This document shows, piece after piece, positions 6,781-12,956 of a stretch of DNA of 30,787 nucleotides (the stretch's first letter is position 1; each line of letters begins with the position of its first letter). The notes beneath the pieces are model-generated. The model saw nothing but the letters and a program-made list of their open reading frames with translations, did not search any database and was not told the origin of the DNA. The position numbers were made by a program, and so were the translations under genes. Source of the stretch: a virus; IMG/VR virus record IMGVR_UViG_3300025645_000299, positions 1 through 30,787 of that record; one strand, given 5' to 3'.

Positions 6781-7066
6781 TAAACACGAAGAAAGAAAAC
6801 AGATGCCAGTTTATACTGGAGTATTAAAGTATTTCCCATTAGCATTACTAGAAATAAGTAAAGTAAGTTGGATAGGAAACAAACAACACCATCCTGATAA
6901 ACCGTTACATTGGGATAAAAGTAAAAGCAAAGATCATTTAGATGCAGCAATAAGGCATATAATAGATCATAGTATTAACCCTTATGATGACGATGGTATG
7001 TTACATCTAGCTAAAGCAGCGTGGAGAATACTAGCAGCATTACAAGAATTTTTATTTAAATTATGA
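6767..7066 (+). CDS. dATP/dGTP diphosphohydrolase-like protein (MazG-like, dGTP_diPhyd_N type)
   Basis: The 99-aa product matches my recollection of the 'dATP/dGTP diphosphohydrolase, N-terminal' family, which includes MazZ of 2-aminoadenine phages. The features are VLKYFPLALLEISKVSWIG, then KPLHWDKSKSKDHLDAAIRH with conserved acidic and histidine residues (H57, D59, H64), then DDDGMLHLAKAAWRILAAL. In MazZ the reaction is dGTP to dGMP and pyrophosphate. Related proteins occur in many phages with ordinary DNA, where they may tune dNTP pools. No PurZ or HD-type DatZ partner is visible in this window, so base modification cannot be claimed. The gene is linked by ATGA to the following HNH gene. 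Confidence 0.72.
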   Translation: MKNTNKHEERKQMPVYTGVLKYFPLALLEISKVSWIGNKQHHPDKPLHWDKSKSKDHLDAAIRHIIDHSINPYDDDGMLHLAKAAWRILAALQEFLFKL

Positions 7067-7569
7067 CAAACACATTCAACAAAAACGAAATATACGCACA
7101 CAACAAAGACTATAGAGTAAACAGAGAAGGTGTGCTTTTAAATCCTGATGGTAAAACTTTAAAAGGATATTATAAAAATGGCTACAAATATTATAAGCTA
7201 AGAAAAGAAGAAGATTATACTAAATATGCTGCATTTAAAATATCAAGATTACAAGCATATCAAAAATATAAAAATGATATGTATCATAAAGGTATTGTTG
7301 TTAGACATTTAAATGGTAAAAGAGATGATGATTCTTTTGATAATATTGCAATAGGCACACAAAGTCAAAATATAATGGATTGTCCTAAACAAGATAGAGT
7401 AAAAAGAGCAACTTATGCATCGAGTAAAAATAGAAAATATCCTACAGAAACAATATTAAAAATCAGAGAGGATAGAAAAAATGGAATGACATATTCACAA
7501 CTATTAAAAAAGTATAATATTCCTAACGATTCATCTTTACATTACATTTTGTATAGAAAAAATATTTAA
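7063..7569 (+). CDS. free-standing HNH endonuclease (homing type)
   Basis: This 168-aa protein shows the HNH core VVRHLNGKRDDDSFDNIAIG with H82, N84 and D93-N94, preceded by an N-terminal beta-rich segment (DYRVNREGVLLNPDGKTLKG) like those of NUMOD4/HNH homing enzymes. A C-terminal DNA-recognition helix-turn-helix follows (TYSQLLKKYNIPNDSSLHYI). Such genes are selfish elements that spread by cutting genomes lacking them. By eye its Ile codons are split between ATT and ATA, whereas adjacent early genes use mostly ATA, which fits a later arrival. It starts within the previous gene's stop (ATGA) and ends just before the RecB-type nuclease. Confidence 0.8.
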   Translation: MTNTFNKNEIYAHNKDYRVNREGVLLNPDGKTLKGYYKNGYKYYKLRKEEDYTKYAAFKISRLQAYQKYKNDMYHKGIVVRHLNGKRDDDSFDNIAIGTQSQNIMDCPKQDRVKRATYASSKNRKYPTETILKIREDRKNGMTYSQLLKKYNIPNDSSLHYILYRKNI

Positions 7570-7595
7570 ATAAATTGGACTTAATAATACTAGAT

Positions 7596-8375
7596 ATGTT
7601 AGAAAATCAAATAAAACTATTAGACGGAAAATACTACGATAAAACAGAACTGTTATCTAAAATGCTAGATGATGACTTTTATTATGGCTTTATGAATAAA
7701 TGGGCGTTTAGCAGCTCAAGTATAAAACTATTATTAGAATCACCTAAAACATACTATAATGTAATGAAGTATGGATCACCTAAAAGTCAAGCGTTAAGAG
7801 ATGGGTGGTTAACGCATACTGCAATATTAGAGAATGATGTATTTGAATCACAGATATACATAGATGTACAAAGCAAGAACACAAAGAAATTTAAAATGGC
7901 TAAAGAAGAACACGGTGAAGTATTTACTATGAAAGAAAAGAATGATGCAGAGAGATTAGCAGAAGCATTTTATCGTAACGAACCTGCTATGCAAATGATA
8001 AAAGGATGTAAGACAGAGTATCCTGGTGTAGCATTGGTACAAGGTCAACCATTTCGTGCTAAAGCAGATGTGTTAGCTAAAGACTATGTGTGTGATCTTA
8101 AAACAACAAGTAACATAAAAGGTTTTGAGCATAGTGCGTATAACTTTCACTATGACGTACAAGCATATCTATATACAGAGATATTTAATACACCTAACTT
8201 TAGGTTTGTAGTAATAGATAAAGGATCTAGAGATATAGGTATAAGTAAAGCTGTAAGCAAAGAGTTTATACAGAGTGGTAGGGATAAAGTAGCGTATGCA
8301 CTTAATGTTTATGCACAACACTTTGAGCAAGACGAACCAGAACTAGACGACTATTATATAGAGATAAACCTTTGA
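7596..8375 (+). CDS. PD-(D/E)XK exonuclease (RecB/RecE-like, DUF3799-type)
   Basis: I chose ATG 7596 (259 aa); a TTG at 7575 would add seven residues. The C-terminal half has the RecB-family nuclease pattern: RAKADVL with D158, then YVCDLKTTSN with D167-x-K169, then YDVQAYLYTEIF, the Q-x-x-x-Y helix of RecB/RecE-type nucleases. The N-terminal part (WAFSSSSIKLLLESPKTYY) is the helical section usual in phage RecE-like exonucleases of this class, and the ALRDGWLTHTAILE section (H) completes the motif set. The enzyme likely resects DNA ends for phage recombination. No RecT/Beta annealase is recognisable nearby; the two proteins at 3271-4060 could fill that role, but this is speculation. Confidence 0.8.
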   Translation: MLENQIKLLDGKYYDKTELLSKMLDDDFYYGFMNKWAFSSSSIKLLLESPKTYYNVMKYGSPKSQALRDGWLTHTAILENDVFESQIYIDVQSKNTKKFKMAKEEHGEVFTMKEKNDAERLAEAFYRNEPAMQMIKGCKTEYPGVALVQGQPFRAKADVLAKDYVCDLKTTSNIKGFEHSAYNFHYDVQAYLYTEIFNTPNFRFVVIDKGSRDIGISKAVSKEFIQSGRDKVAYALNVYAQHFEQDEPELDDYYIEINL

Positions 8376-8407
8376 TATATAAACAAATATTAATAATTTA
8401 GTAAACT

Positions 8408-8836
8408 ATGAGAGAAACATACAGAATAGCAAAAGAAGTTAAAGACGTAACAGGTATAAACTTTTTACAAAAGAAAAGAGACCAAGAATATGTAGAAGCA
8501 AGATCATTTTTTGTACATATACTAAGACACTATTACAAACTACGTAATAAAGATATAATAAAGATATTCAACCAATTAGGTTTTAATATGGATAATGCAA
8601 CACTAACACACAGTATAAGAATGTTTGAAGTGTATGAACATAACAATGCAAGAATGAAAGAATGGTTCGATAACCTATTTGCTAAACCAGATTTTAAAAA
8701 CAGAGCAAACACAACTGCATATATAAAATCTAAACTAAAATACTTACCTGCAGATACACTAATGAAGATGGCAGCACAAATAGATACTATGGTAAAAGAT
8801 AAAGTGTTTTTAGATGAAAGTGAATGGACATATTAA
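8408..8836 (+). CDS. DnaA domain IV-like DNA-binding protein
   Basis: This 142-aa protein resembles the C-terminal DNA-binding domain of DnaA. The stretch YVEARSFFVHILRHYYKL, then RNKDIIKIFNQLGFNM, then NATLTHSIRMFEVY (A64-T65-L66-T67-H68) follows the DnaA signature of an Arg-containing helix, an Ile-Gly-type turn and the (D)HTTVLHA helix. There is no ATPase domain. The second half (FKNRANTTAYIKSKLKYLPAD) is helical and unknown. A likely role is origin recognition or control of transcription by binding DnaA-box-like sites. It is the last early gene: its stop codon is the start of the first late-type promoter motif. Confidence 0.66.
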   Translation: MRETYRIAKEVKDVTGINFLQKKRDQEYVEARSFFVHILRHYYKLRNKDIIKIFNQLGFNMDNATLTHSIRMFEVYEHNNARMKEWFDNLFAKPDFKNRANTTAYIKSKLKYLPADTLMKMAAQIDTMVKDKVFLDESEWTY

Positions 8837-8862
8837 AAAAAGTACGAAAAAAGTATTATATA
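8835..8862 (+). promoter_or_regulatory. late promoter motif copy 1 (terminase unit)
   Basis: Seven A (8835-8841, beginning inside the TAA stop of the preceding gene), a 12-base spacer, then TATTATATA (8854-8862). The overlapping octamer TATATTTG (8859-8866) also matches the host-type TAnnTTTG -7 element. The next start (GTG 8886) is 23 bases away, so in this copy the element sits apart from a start codon. That favours a promoter over a purely translational signal. Confidence 0.6.
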
Positions 8863-8885
8863 TTTGATTAATCAAGTTTTTTCAA

Positions 8886-9017
8886 GTGGCAAGAAAAGTA
8901 ATAAGTAACTATATATTTAAACCTAAAAAGAAAAGACCTGGTGTACATTCTAAGAATGCAAGTCGTAATCAAACAGGATTTAAAAAGAAATATAGAGGTC
9001 AAGGTAAAAGAAATTAA
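8886..9017 (+). CDS. small highly basic protein (43 aa), GTG start
   Basis: The only usable start in this frame is GTG at 8886, since an in-frame stop lies at 8865-8867. The product is rich in lysine and arginine, with KPKKKRPGVHSKN and GFKKKYRGQGKRN, and has almost no acidic residues. I recall proteins with the KKRPGVHxK and YRGQGR signatures from many Bacteroidota phages, often beside terminase or structural genes, with no known function. A nucleic-acid binding role is likely from charge alone. It lies two bases upstream of the small terminase gene and is the first gene behind promoter copy 1. Confidence 0.7.
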   Translation: MARKVISNYIFKPKKKRPGVHSKNASRNQTGFKKKYRGQGKRN

Positions 9018-9019
9018 TT

Positions 9020-9283
9020 ATGAGTTGGGGAGGTAAACGTATAGGATCAGGACGAAAAACAAAGTCACAAGAATTACAATTAATTGAGGAGCTATCAATG
9101 TATGATGGTTTAGCAGTTAAAACTTTAATAGACGGAATAAAAAAAGGATGCACTAAGTCATTACAATTATGGTTTAATTATAGATTAGGTAAACCTACAG
9201 AAACACAAAACGTAACGTTAGTTCAAGAGCAGCCGACTTATGAAGTTATCGTATTAGACAATGACTCAGAAAGTACAGACTAA
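9020..9283 (+). CDS. terS: small terminase subunit-like protein
   Basis: This 87-aa protein begins with GGKRIGSGRKTKSQ, the Gly-Arg-rich motif seen at the N-terminus of many terminase small subunits. A helical core (LAVKTLIDGIKKGCTKSLQL then WFNYRLGKPTE) of the usual type follows. It would recognise packaging sites and load the large subunit. It overlaps the large terminase gene by 23 bases, the standard arrangement. It is shorter than average for TerS, and the C-terminal end (VIVLDNDSESTD) is acidic and flexible. Confidence 0.8.
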   Translation: MSWGGKRIGSGRKTKSQELQLIEELSMYDGLAVKTLIDGIKKGCTKSLQLWFNYRLGKPTETQNVTLVQEQPTYEVIVLDNDSESTD

Positions 9284-10430
9284 TTGTATTTATAATCACG
9301 CCTATAAATTTAGTAGGTCAGATAAAAAAATCTTAATAGAACAAGGTGGTAGTAGAAGTGGTAAGACATTTAACTTACTAATATGGATTGTATTTGACTA
9401 TTGCGCTAATAACTCTAACACTATAATAACTATCTGTCGTAAAACATTTCCTAGTTTACGTGGTACAGTTATGCGTGACTTTTTAGATATACTAAAGAAC
9501 TATGAATTATATAGTGAGAAAGACCATAATAAGAGTAATAGCGAATACTATTTAAACAACAATACAGTAGAGTTTATATCATTAGATCAACCTGCTAAGA
9601 TACGTGGTAGAAAAAGAAACTTATTATTCGTAAATGAGTGTAATGAAATAGATTGGGATAGTTGGCAACAATTAATTTTTCGTACAGAAGGGCAAATTTT
9701 AATCGACTATAATCCTAGTGAGGCTAACCATTGGATATATGATAAAGTAGAAACTAGAGATGATGCTGTGTTTTATAAGACTACATATAAAGACAATCCA
9801 TTTATAGATAAAAACATAATACACGAACTAGAAAGACTTAAAGAAACAGATGATGAATATTGGCAAGTATTTGGTTTAGGTGAAAGAGCGCTATCAAGAA
9901 CACAGATATTTAGCTTTAGTACAATAAATAAAATACCAGAGGATGCTAAGTTCTTATCTATAGGTATGGACTTTGGTTATACAAATGATCCTACTTGTGC
10001 AGTAGAGGTATATCAGAAAGATCACAACTTATATATTAATGAATTACTTTATAGAACTATGATGACTACAGCAGACATACATAGATTCTTTCTAGAGCAT
10101 AATAAAGACAATAAGCTATGCTTTGGTGATTCAGCAGAAGTACGACTCATAGACGAGCTTAAAAGAATGGGAAACAATATAAGACCAAGTGTTAAAGGAC
10201 AGAATAGTATTATGGCTGGTATAGATCTATTAAAGCGATACAAACTACATATAACAGAAACATCTGTAAATGCTATAAAAGAGTTTAGAGATTATAGGTG
10301 GAAGAAAGATAAAGCTAATAGGTTAACAAACATACCTAATGATGGTGCTGATCACTTACCTGATGCAACCAGATATGCAACCTATAGTTTAATGAGCAAA
10401 CCTAACTATGGTAAGTATGCTATTCGTTAG
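9261..10430 (+). CDS. terL: terminase large subunit
   Basis: The DNA-packaging motor protein, 389 aa. ATPase part: Walker A GGSRSGKT (29-36), strand LLFVNEC with catalytic E126 (Walker B), and a coupling motif region around ILIDYNPSE. RNase H-like nuclease part: FLSIGMDFGYTNDPT with D237, LCFGDSAEVRL with D290, and DGADHLPDATRYA with D364 and D368. All catalytic residues are present. The length is at the lower end for the family. In most siphoviruses the portal gene follows directly; here portal lies about 13.8 kb downstream after tail and capsid genes. The last 11 bases overlap the end of a minus-strand gene. Confidence 0.95.
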   Translation: MTQKVQTNCIYNHAYKFSRSDKKILIEQGGSRSGKTFNLLIWIVFDYCANNSNTIITICRKTFPSLRGTVMRDFLDILKNYELYSEKDHNKSNSEYYLNNNTVEFISLDQPAKIRGRKRNLLFVNECNEIDWDSWQQLIFRTEGQILIDYNPSEANHWIYDKVETRDDAVFYKTTYKDNPFIDKNIIHELERLKETDDEYWQVFGLGERALSRTQIFSFSTINKIPEDAKFLSIGMDFGYTNDPTCAVEVYQKDHNLYINELLYRTMMTTADIHRFFLEHNKDNKLCFGDSAEVRLIDELKRMGNNIRPSVKGQNSIMAGIDLLKRYKLHITETSVNAIKEFRDYRWKKDKANRLTNIPNDGADHLPDATRYATYSLMSKPNYGKYAIR

Positions 10431-10572
10431 TACTTAATAACAAGTCTTGATAATCTAGAGCTTCTTGTTCGCTAGTAAATACTTTAGACTTTAATCTATT
10501 GTCTACAAACCATAAGAGTAAGAATGAATCTCTAGCTGCATTCGTAGTCAATTTTGTTTTAGTTATTTTCAT
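10420..10572 (-). CDS. lone minus-strand small protein (50 aa)
   Basis: On the minus strand an ATG (10572-10570) opens 50 codons ending TAG at 10420. The product MKITKTKLTTNAARDSFLLL continues with WFVDNRLKSKVFTSEQEALD and ends YQDLLLSTNE, a soluble-looking small protein with an amphipathic C-terminal helix. The whole plus-strand gap after the terminase gene is filled by this frame, and a host-type -7 element (TATATTTG, minus strand) sits four bases before the ATG. It converges on the terminase gene, so it could be transcribed from a host promoter at a different time. It is the only reverse-oriented gene supported here. No family recognised. Confidence 0.62.
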   Translation of the reverse strand: MKITKTKLTTNAARDSFLLLWFVDNRLKSKVFTSEQEALDYQDLLLSTNE

Positions 10573-10576
10573 AATT

Positions 10577-10584
10577 CAAATATA
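10577..10584 (-). promoter_or_regulatory. possible host-type promoter (-7 element) for the minus-strand gene
   Basis: Read on the minus strand the sequence is TATATTTG, a full match to the Bacteroidota TAnnTTTG consensus. It lies in an A/T-rich gap between two divergent genes. I could not see a clear TTG-type -33 element at the usual distance. It is so close to the ATG that transcription from it would give a very short or no leader. Confidence 0.35.
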
Positions 10585-10643
10585 AATAAAAAAAAGTTAT
10601 TAAATAATTTTGATAATTAAAATATAGTTATTAACTTAGAGGT

Positions 10644-10739
10644 ATGAAACAAAAATTATTAAACATATCATACGTATTAGTTATATGGTTTGCTGCTATA
10701 TTACTTGTAGTATTAGATAATATAATTACTAATCTATAA
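10644..10739 (+). CDS. small single-TM membrane peptide (31 aa)
   Basis: A 31-codon frame: MKQKLLNI, then a continuous membrane segment (SYVLVIWFAAILLVVL, about residues 9-24) and a polar end (DNIITNL). It ends in a TAATG overlap with the next small gene, which supports coupled translation. Positioned between terminase and the tail module; function unknown. Confidence 0.5.
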   Translation: MKQKLLNISYVLVIWFAAILLVVLDNIITNL

Positions 10740-10864
10740 TGGAAATAATAATAAACATATTTGCAGTTATAGGAGTATTTGCTACTGTGTTAGCATTATA
10801 TCATTTTGGTGTAGATCAATATGCTTTATGGGAGATGAGAATGAAAGAAAAATACGGTAAATAA
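10739..10864 (+). CDS. small membrane protein (41 aa)
   Basis: The start overlaps the previous stop (TAATG) and the stop overlaps the next start (TAATG). One N-terminal membrane segment at about residues 2-23 (EIIINIFAVIGVFATVLALY) is followed by a charged cytoplasmic-type tail (HFGVDQYALWEMRMKEKYGK). Together with the preceding 31-aa peptide it forms a pair of tiny membrane proteins. They could affect the envelope or superinfection, but nothing in the sequence decides this. Confidence 0.55.
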   Translation: MEIIINIFAVIGVFATVLALYHFGVDQYALWEMRMKEKYGK

Positions 10865-11076
10865 TGCAGAACAAATCCTATAGAGAAACAATGTTAGCTT
10901 TAAACTTAGTGTTTGGGCAATACGATATAGAATTCTTAAAACCATTAGATATATCACAGCTAGAAGATCTATTTATACAAGATGCATTTAGTAATCCAGA
11001 TAAGCATATTAATTACGAATTAAATAAAGACAATATTAATTTTAATATAATAAAAGAAGAACTTACATCTTCATAA
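10864..11076 (+). CDS. hypothetical protein (70 aa)
   Basis: A soluble acidic protein, mostly helical: SYRETMLALNLVFGQYDIEF, then ISQLEDLFIQDAFSNPDKHI, ending IIKEELTSS. It is coupled by TAATG to the small membrane protein upstream and is followed by a strong terminator, so it closes its transcription unit. No motif or family recognised. Confidence 0.6.
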   Translation: MQNKSYRETMLALNLVFGQYDIEFLKPLDISQLEDLFIQDAFSNPDKHINYELNKDNINFNIIKEELTSS

Positions 11077-11116
11077 TTCTTTTTTCAGAATATTTTTCAT
11101 ATTAATTGGTTTATAT

Positions 11117-11145
11117 AGGGAGTTAGAAGATGGCTCCCTTTTTTT
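11117..11145 (+). terminator. rho-independent terminator before the tail module
   Basis: Stem AGGGAGTT (11117-11124) pairs with GGCTCCCT (11132-11139), eight pairs including two G-T, with loop AGAAGAT, followed by a T tract to 11145. The next late promoter motif starts only four bases further on, so one unit ends and the next begins here. Confidence 0.85.
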
Positions 11146-11148
11146 GTG

Positions 11149-11175
11149 AAAAAAAGTTAAATTTGTTATTATATA
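11149..11175 (+). promoter_or_regulatory. late promoter motif copy 2 (tail module)
   Basis: Seven A (11149-11155), an 11-base spacer and TATTATATA (11167-11175), then three bases and the ATG at 11179. A host-type TAaaTTTG also lies at 11158-11165 within the spacer. The copy directly follows a strong terminator, which supports a promoter role. Confidence 0.7.
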
Positions 11176-11178
11176 TTT

Positions 11179-11841
11179 ATGAAGCTCCAAATAAATGTGC
11201 CGACAGATCTAAACGAGATAACATTAGGTCAATATCAGAAGTTTATTAAAATACAAAAAGATAACGGTGATGGTACGTTTGTAGCACAAAAGATGATAGA
11301 GATATTTTGTGGCATAGATCTTAAAGATACTTTTAAAATTAAGATTACAGATATGAACGAAATAATCAAAATACTAAACGACTTACTAGAAATAAAACCT
11401 GAACTAATAAATCGCTTCGAAATGGATAATGTAGCATATGGGTTTATACCTGTATTAGAAGATATATCATTAGGTGAATATGTAGACATAGAAAACTATA
11501 TGCAAGACTGGGATAATATGCATAAAGCAATGAGCGTATTATATAGACCAATTGCTGCTGCACATAGAGATAAATACAATATAGAAGAATACGATGGTAA
11601 GGAAACCGAAGTAATGAAAGATATGCCTTTAGATATATGTTTTAGTGCGGTGGTTTTTTTTTACAATTTAGGGATCGAGTTATCAAGCAATATGATGGAT
11701 TATTTGACGGAGGAACAGTTGAGCAACCTTACGGAAGGTCAGCACAGTTTTCTAAGCGATGGGGGTGGTATTCAGCAATTTACGAACTCGCTCAAGGACG
11801 TATTACTGAATTCGAAAATATCACTCAAGAAAAATTATTAA
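11179..11841 (+). CDS. tail assembly chaperone (0-frame product, gpG-like)
   Basis: A 220-aa soluble protein opening the tail module. The body (MKLQINVPTDLNEITLGQYQ, then LINRFEMDNVAYGFIPVLED, then SVLYRPIAA) resembles tail assembly chaperones I recall from Bacteroidota siphophages. These coat the tape measure before tube assembly and are not in the virion. In the middle of its 3' part lies a run of nine T (11654-11662) from which a second, conserved-looking frame continues to 11921 in the -1 frame, the hallmark of lambda G/GT-type chaperones. The 0-frame C-terminus after the run (LSSNMMDYLTEEQLSNLTEG) also looks protein-like, so this stretch is dual coding and visibly richer in G and C. Confidence 0.76.
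   Translation: MKLQINVPTDLNEITLGQYQKFIKIQKDNGDGTFVAQKMIEIFCGIDLKDTFKIKITDMNEIIKILNDLLEIKPELINRFEMDNVAYGFIPVLEDISLGEYVDIENYMQDWDNMHKAMSVLYRPIAAAHRDKYNIEEYDGKETEVMKDMPLDICFSAVVFFYNLGIELSSNMMDYLTEEQLSNLTEGQHSFLSDGGGIQQFTNSLKDVLLNSKISLKKNY
11655..11661 (+). promoter_or_regulatory. programmed -1 ribosomal frameshift site (slippery T TTT TTT)
   Basis: In the 0 frame the codons are GTT TTT TTT TAC. The heptamer T-TTT-TTT allows both tRNAs to re-pair one base back. After the slip, translation continues TTA CAA TTT AGG for 86 codons. The -1 frame is open only from 11646, just before the run, and contains no ATG, GTG or TTG codon, so it can hardly be reached except by frameshifting. I did not work out a downstream stimulatory structure. 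Confidence 0.78.
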
Positions 11842-11921
11842 AGTCATTAAATGTATTATTATATATTAAAGAGAAAAACGAAGTAGAACAAGCAGAATTA
11901 AAAGCAAATGCCAGAAAGTAA
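11661..11921 (+). CDS. tail assembly chaperone, -1 frame extension (gpT-like part of a gpGT fusion)
   Basis: Read in the -1 frame after the T run, this adds 86 residues to the first 161 of the chaperone, giving a 247-aa fusion. The extension contains FSKRWGWYSAIYELAQGRIT and FENITQEKLLKSLNVLLYIK, the (K/R)WGWY-x-x-(I/L)Y-x-LAxGD/R-type pattern known from T-domains of Bacteroidota phage chaperones. It ends 14 bases inside the next gene, consistent with coupled translation. In lambda, the minor GT product binds tape measure and tube protein while G alone binds the tape measure. The same division of labour is inferred here. Confidence 0.75.
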   Translation, partial: LQFRDRVIKQYDGLFDGGTVEQPYGRSAQFSKRWGWYSAIYELAQGRITEFENITQEKLLKSLNVLLYIKEKNEVEQAELKANARK

Positions 11922-12384
11922 CACAGCGATAAGATCATATTATTTAATAAGCGAAGCATTAGAAAGCTCATTACTAAACAACAATATTACTAAGACAGTT
12001 ACAATAGGTGATGTATCTGATGTAGACTTAGGTAAACAAACTATATTTCCTCTAGCACATTTTATAGTAAACAATGTAGTGTCAACACAACAAACACTTG
12101 TATATAATATTACAGTACTTGTAATGGATATTAAAGATGTAAGTAAATCTGAAGAAACAGATAAGTTTAGAAAGAACACAGATGAACAAGATATACTTAA
12201 CACACAACTAGGAGTGCTAAATTTATTAATACAAAAATTACGGTTTGGAGATTTACACACATCAGGTTATAGATTAACTAACGATCCTACTTGTGAACCG
12301 TTTGTAGATAGGTTTGAAAATAACTTAGCAGGGTGGAGTGCGGATATTAATATAGAGGTTAAAAACGATCAATACATATGTTAG
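11908..12384 (+). CDS. tail completion/terminator-like protein
   Basis: A 158-aa soluble alpha/beta protein. Stretches such as TIFPLAHFIVNNVVSTQQTL, VLVMDIKDVSKSE, EQDILNTQLGVLNLLIQKL and CEPFVDRFENNLAGW match a conserved neighbour of chaperone genes that I recall from marine Bacteroidota siphophages. By length, fold pattern (helix, strands, long helix, strands) and position it fits a tail terminator (gpU-like) or a minor tail protein. The ATG lies within the end of the chaperone -1 frame, and the 3' end overlaps the next gene by seven bases. Confidence 0.65.
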   Translation: MPESNTAIRSYYLISEALESSLLNNNITKTVTIGDVSDVDLGKQTIFPLAHFIVNNVVSTQQTLVYNITVLVMDIKDVSKSEETDKFRKNTDEQDILNTQLGVLNLLIQKLRFGDLHTSGYRLTNDPTCEPFVDRFENNLAGWSADINIEVKNDQYIC

Positions 12385-12956
12385 TATTTTCAGATAAGTT
12401 TAATGAAAGGTTAGAAGAATTTTTTTTAGCTGTTAAGAAACAAGCTAGACAGAACCTTAGTAAAGGTACAAAACTGCAAAGAAAGAAGCGACCTATAAAC
12501 AATACTAAAAGACTTTACAATAGTATAAAATATGAAAAGTTAATACAAAATGAAAGAACATTAGCTTATGGTTTGTTAATGGAAGATTATGGTGATTTTA
12601 TAGATCAAGGTGTAAAGGGTACTAAAAGTAATTATAGAGTAAATAAGAATACACCATTTAAATATTCAACTAAATTTCCGCCTTTTAAAGCAATAGGCAA
12701 ATGGGCAAAAGCAAAGAATATAAGATTTAGAGATGCACAGGGTAAGTTTAAAAAAGGAGATTATAATTCTATTGGATATGTAATTGCAAAATCAATATTT
12801 GAAAAAGGTATTAGAGCAAACAACTTTTATACAATACCCTTCGTAAATGAGTATAAAAAATTACCAAATGATTTACAAAACATATTTGCAGACGATATGA
12901 TAATATTAATGATAGATAGTATGATAGAATCAGATTTAATTAAAAAAGGAATATAA
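12378..12956 (+). CDS. HK97 gp10-like tail completion protein
   Basis: A 192-aa basic protein. The N-terminal helix (FNERLEEFFLAVKKQARQNL), TGxL-like region (TKRLYNSIKYEKL), ALAYGLLMEDYGDFIDQG-like element and the late part (FYTIPFVNEYKKLPND) follow the HK97 gp10/gp10-like family, which connects head completion and tail. The central insertion (FPPFKAIGKWAKAKNIRFRD) is typical of the longer version found in Bacteroidota phages. It sits between the gpU-like protein and further tail genes, and its stop overlaps the next ATG by one base. The call rests on pattern recognition, not an alignment. Confidence 0.62.
   Translation: MLVFSDKFNERLEEFFLAVKKQARQNLSKGTKLQRKKRPINNTKRLYNSIKYEKLIQNERTLAYGLLMEDYGDFIDQGVKGTKSNYRVNKNTPFKYSTKFPPFKAIGKWAKAKNIRFRDAQGKFKKGDYNSIGYVIAKSIFEKGIRANNFYTIPFVNEYKKLPNDLQNIFADDMIILMIDSMIESDLIKKGI

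Noticed and set aside
7575-7595. TTG start for the RecB-type nuclease
   Set aside because: The ATG at 7596 is the normal start type in this genome, and the seven extra residues add no recognisable element. It remains an alternative.
8309-8317. TTATGCACA, a match to the DnaA box consensus TTATNCACA, about 90 bases upstream of the DnaA-like gene
   Set aside because: It is a single site inside the coding sequence of the nuclease, with only a partial second TATGCAC nearby. One match is expected by chance in 30 kb of A/T-rich DNA.
11857-11865. A further TATTATATA inside the chaperone -1 frame
   Set aside because: There is no A-run at the 11-12 base distance and no start codon three bases later. 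It is a chance match in coding sequence.
11940-12260. Minus-strand open frame of 106 codons
   Set aside because: It lies fully inside the plus-strand tail completion gene, has a Ser/Ile/Leu-biased composition typical of an antisense shadow, and lacks its own promoter-like sequence.
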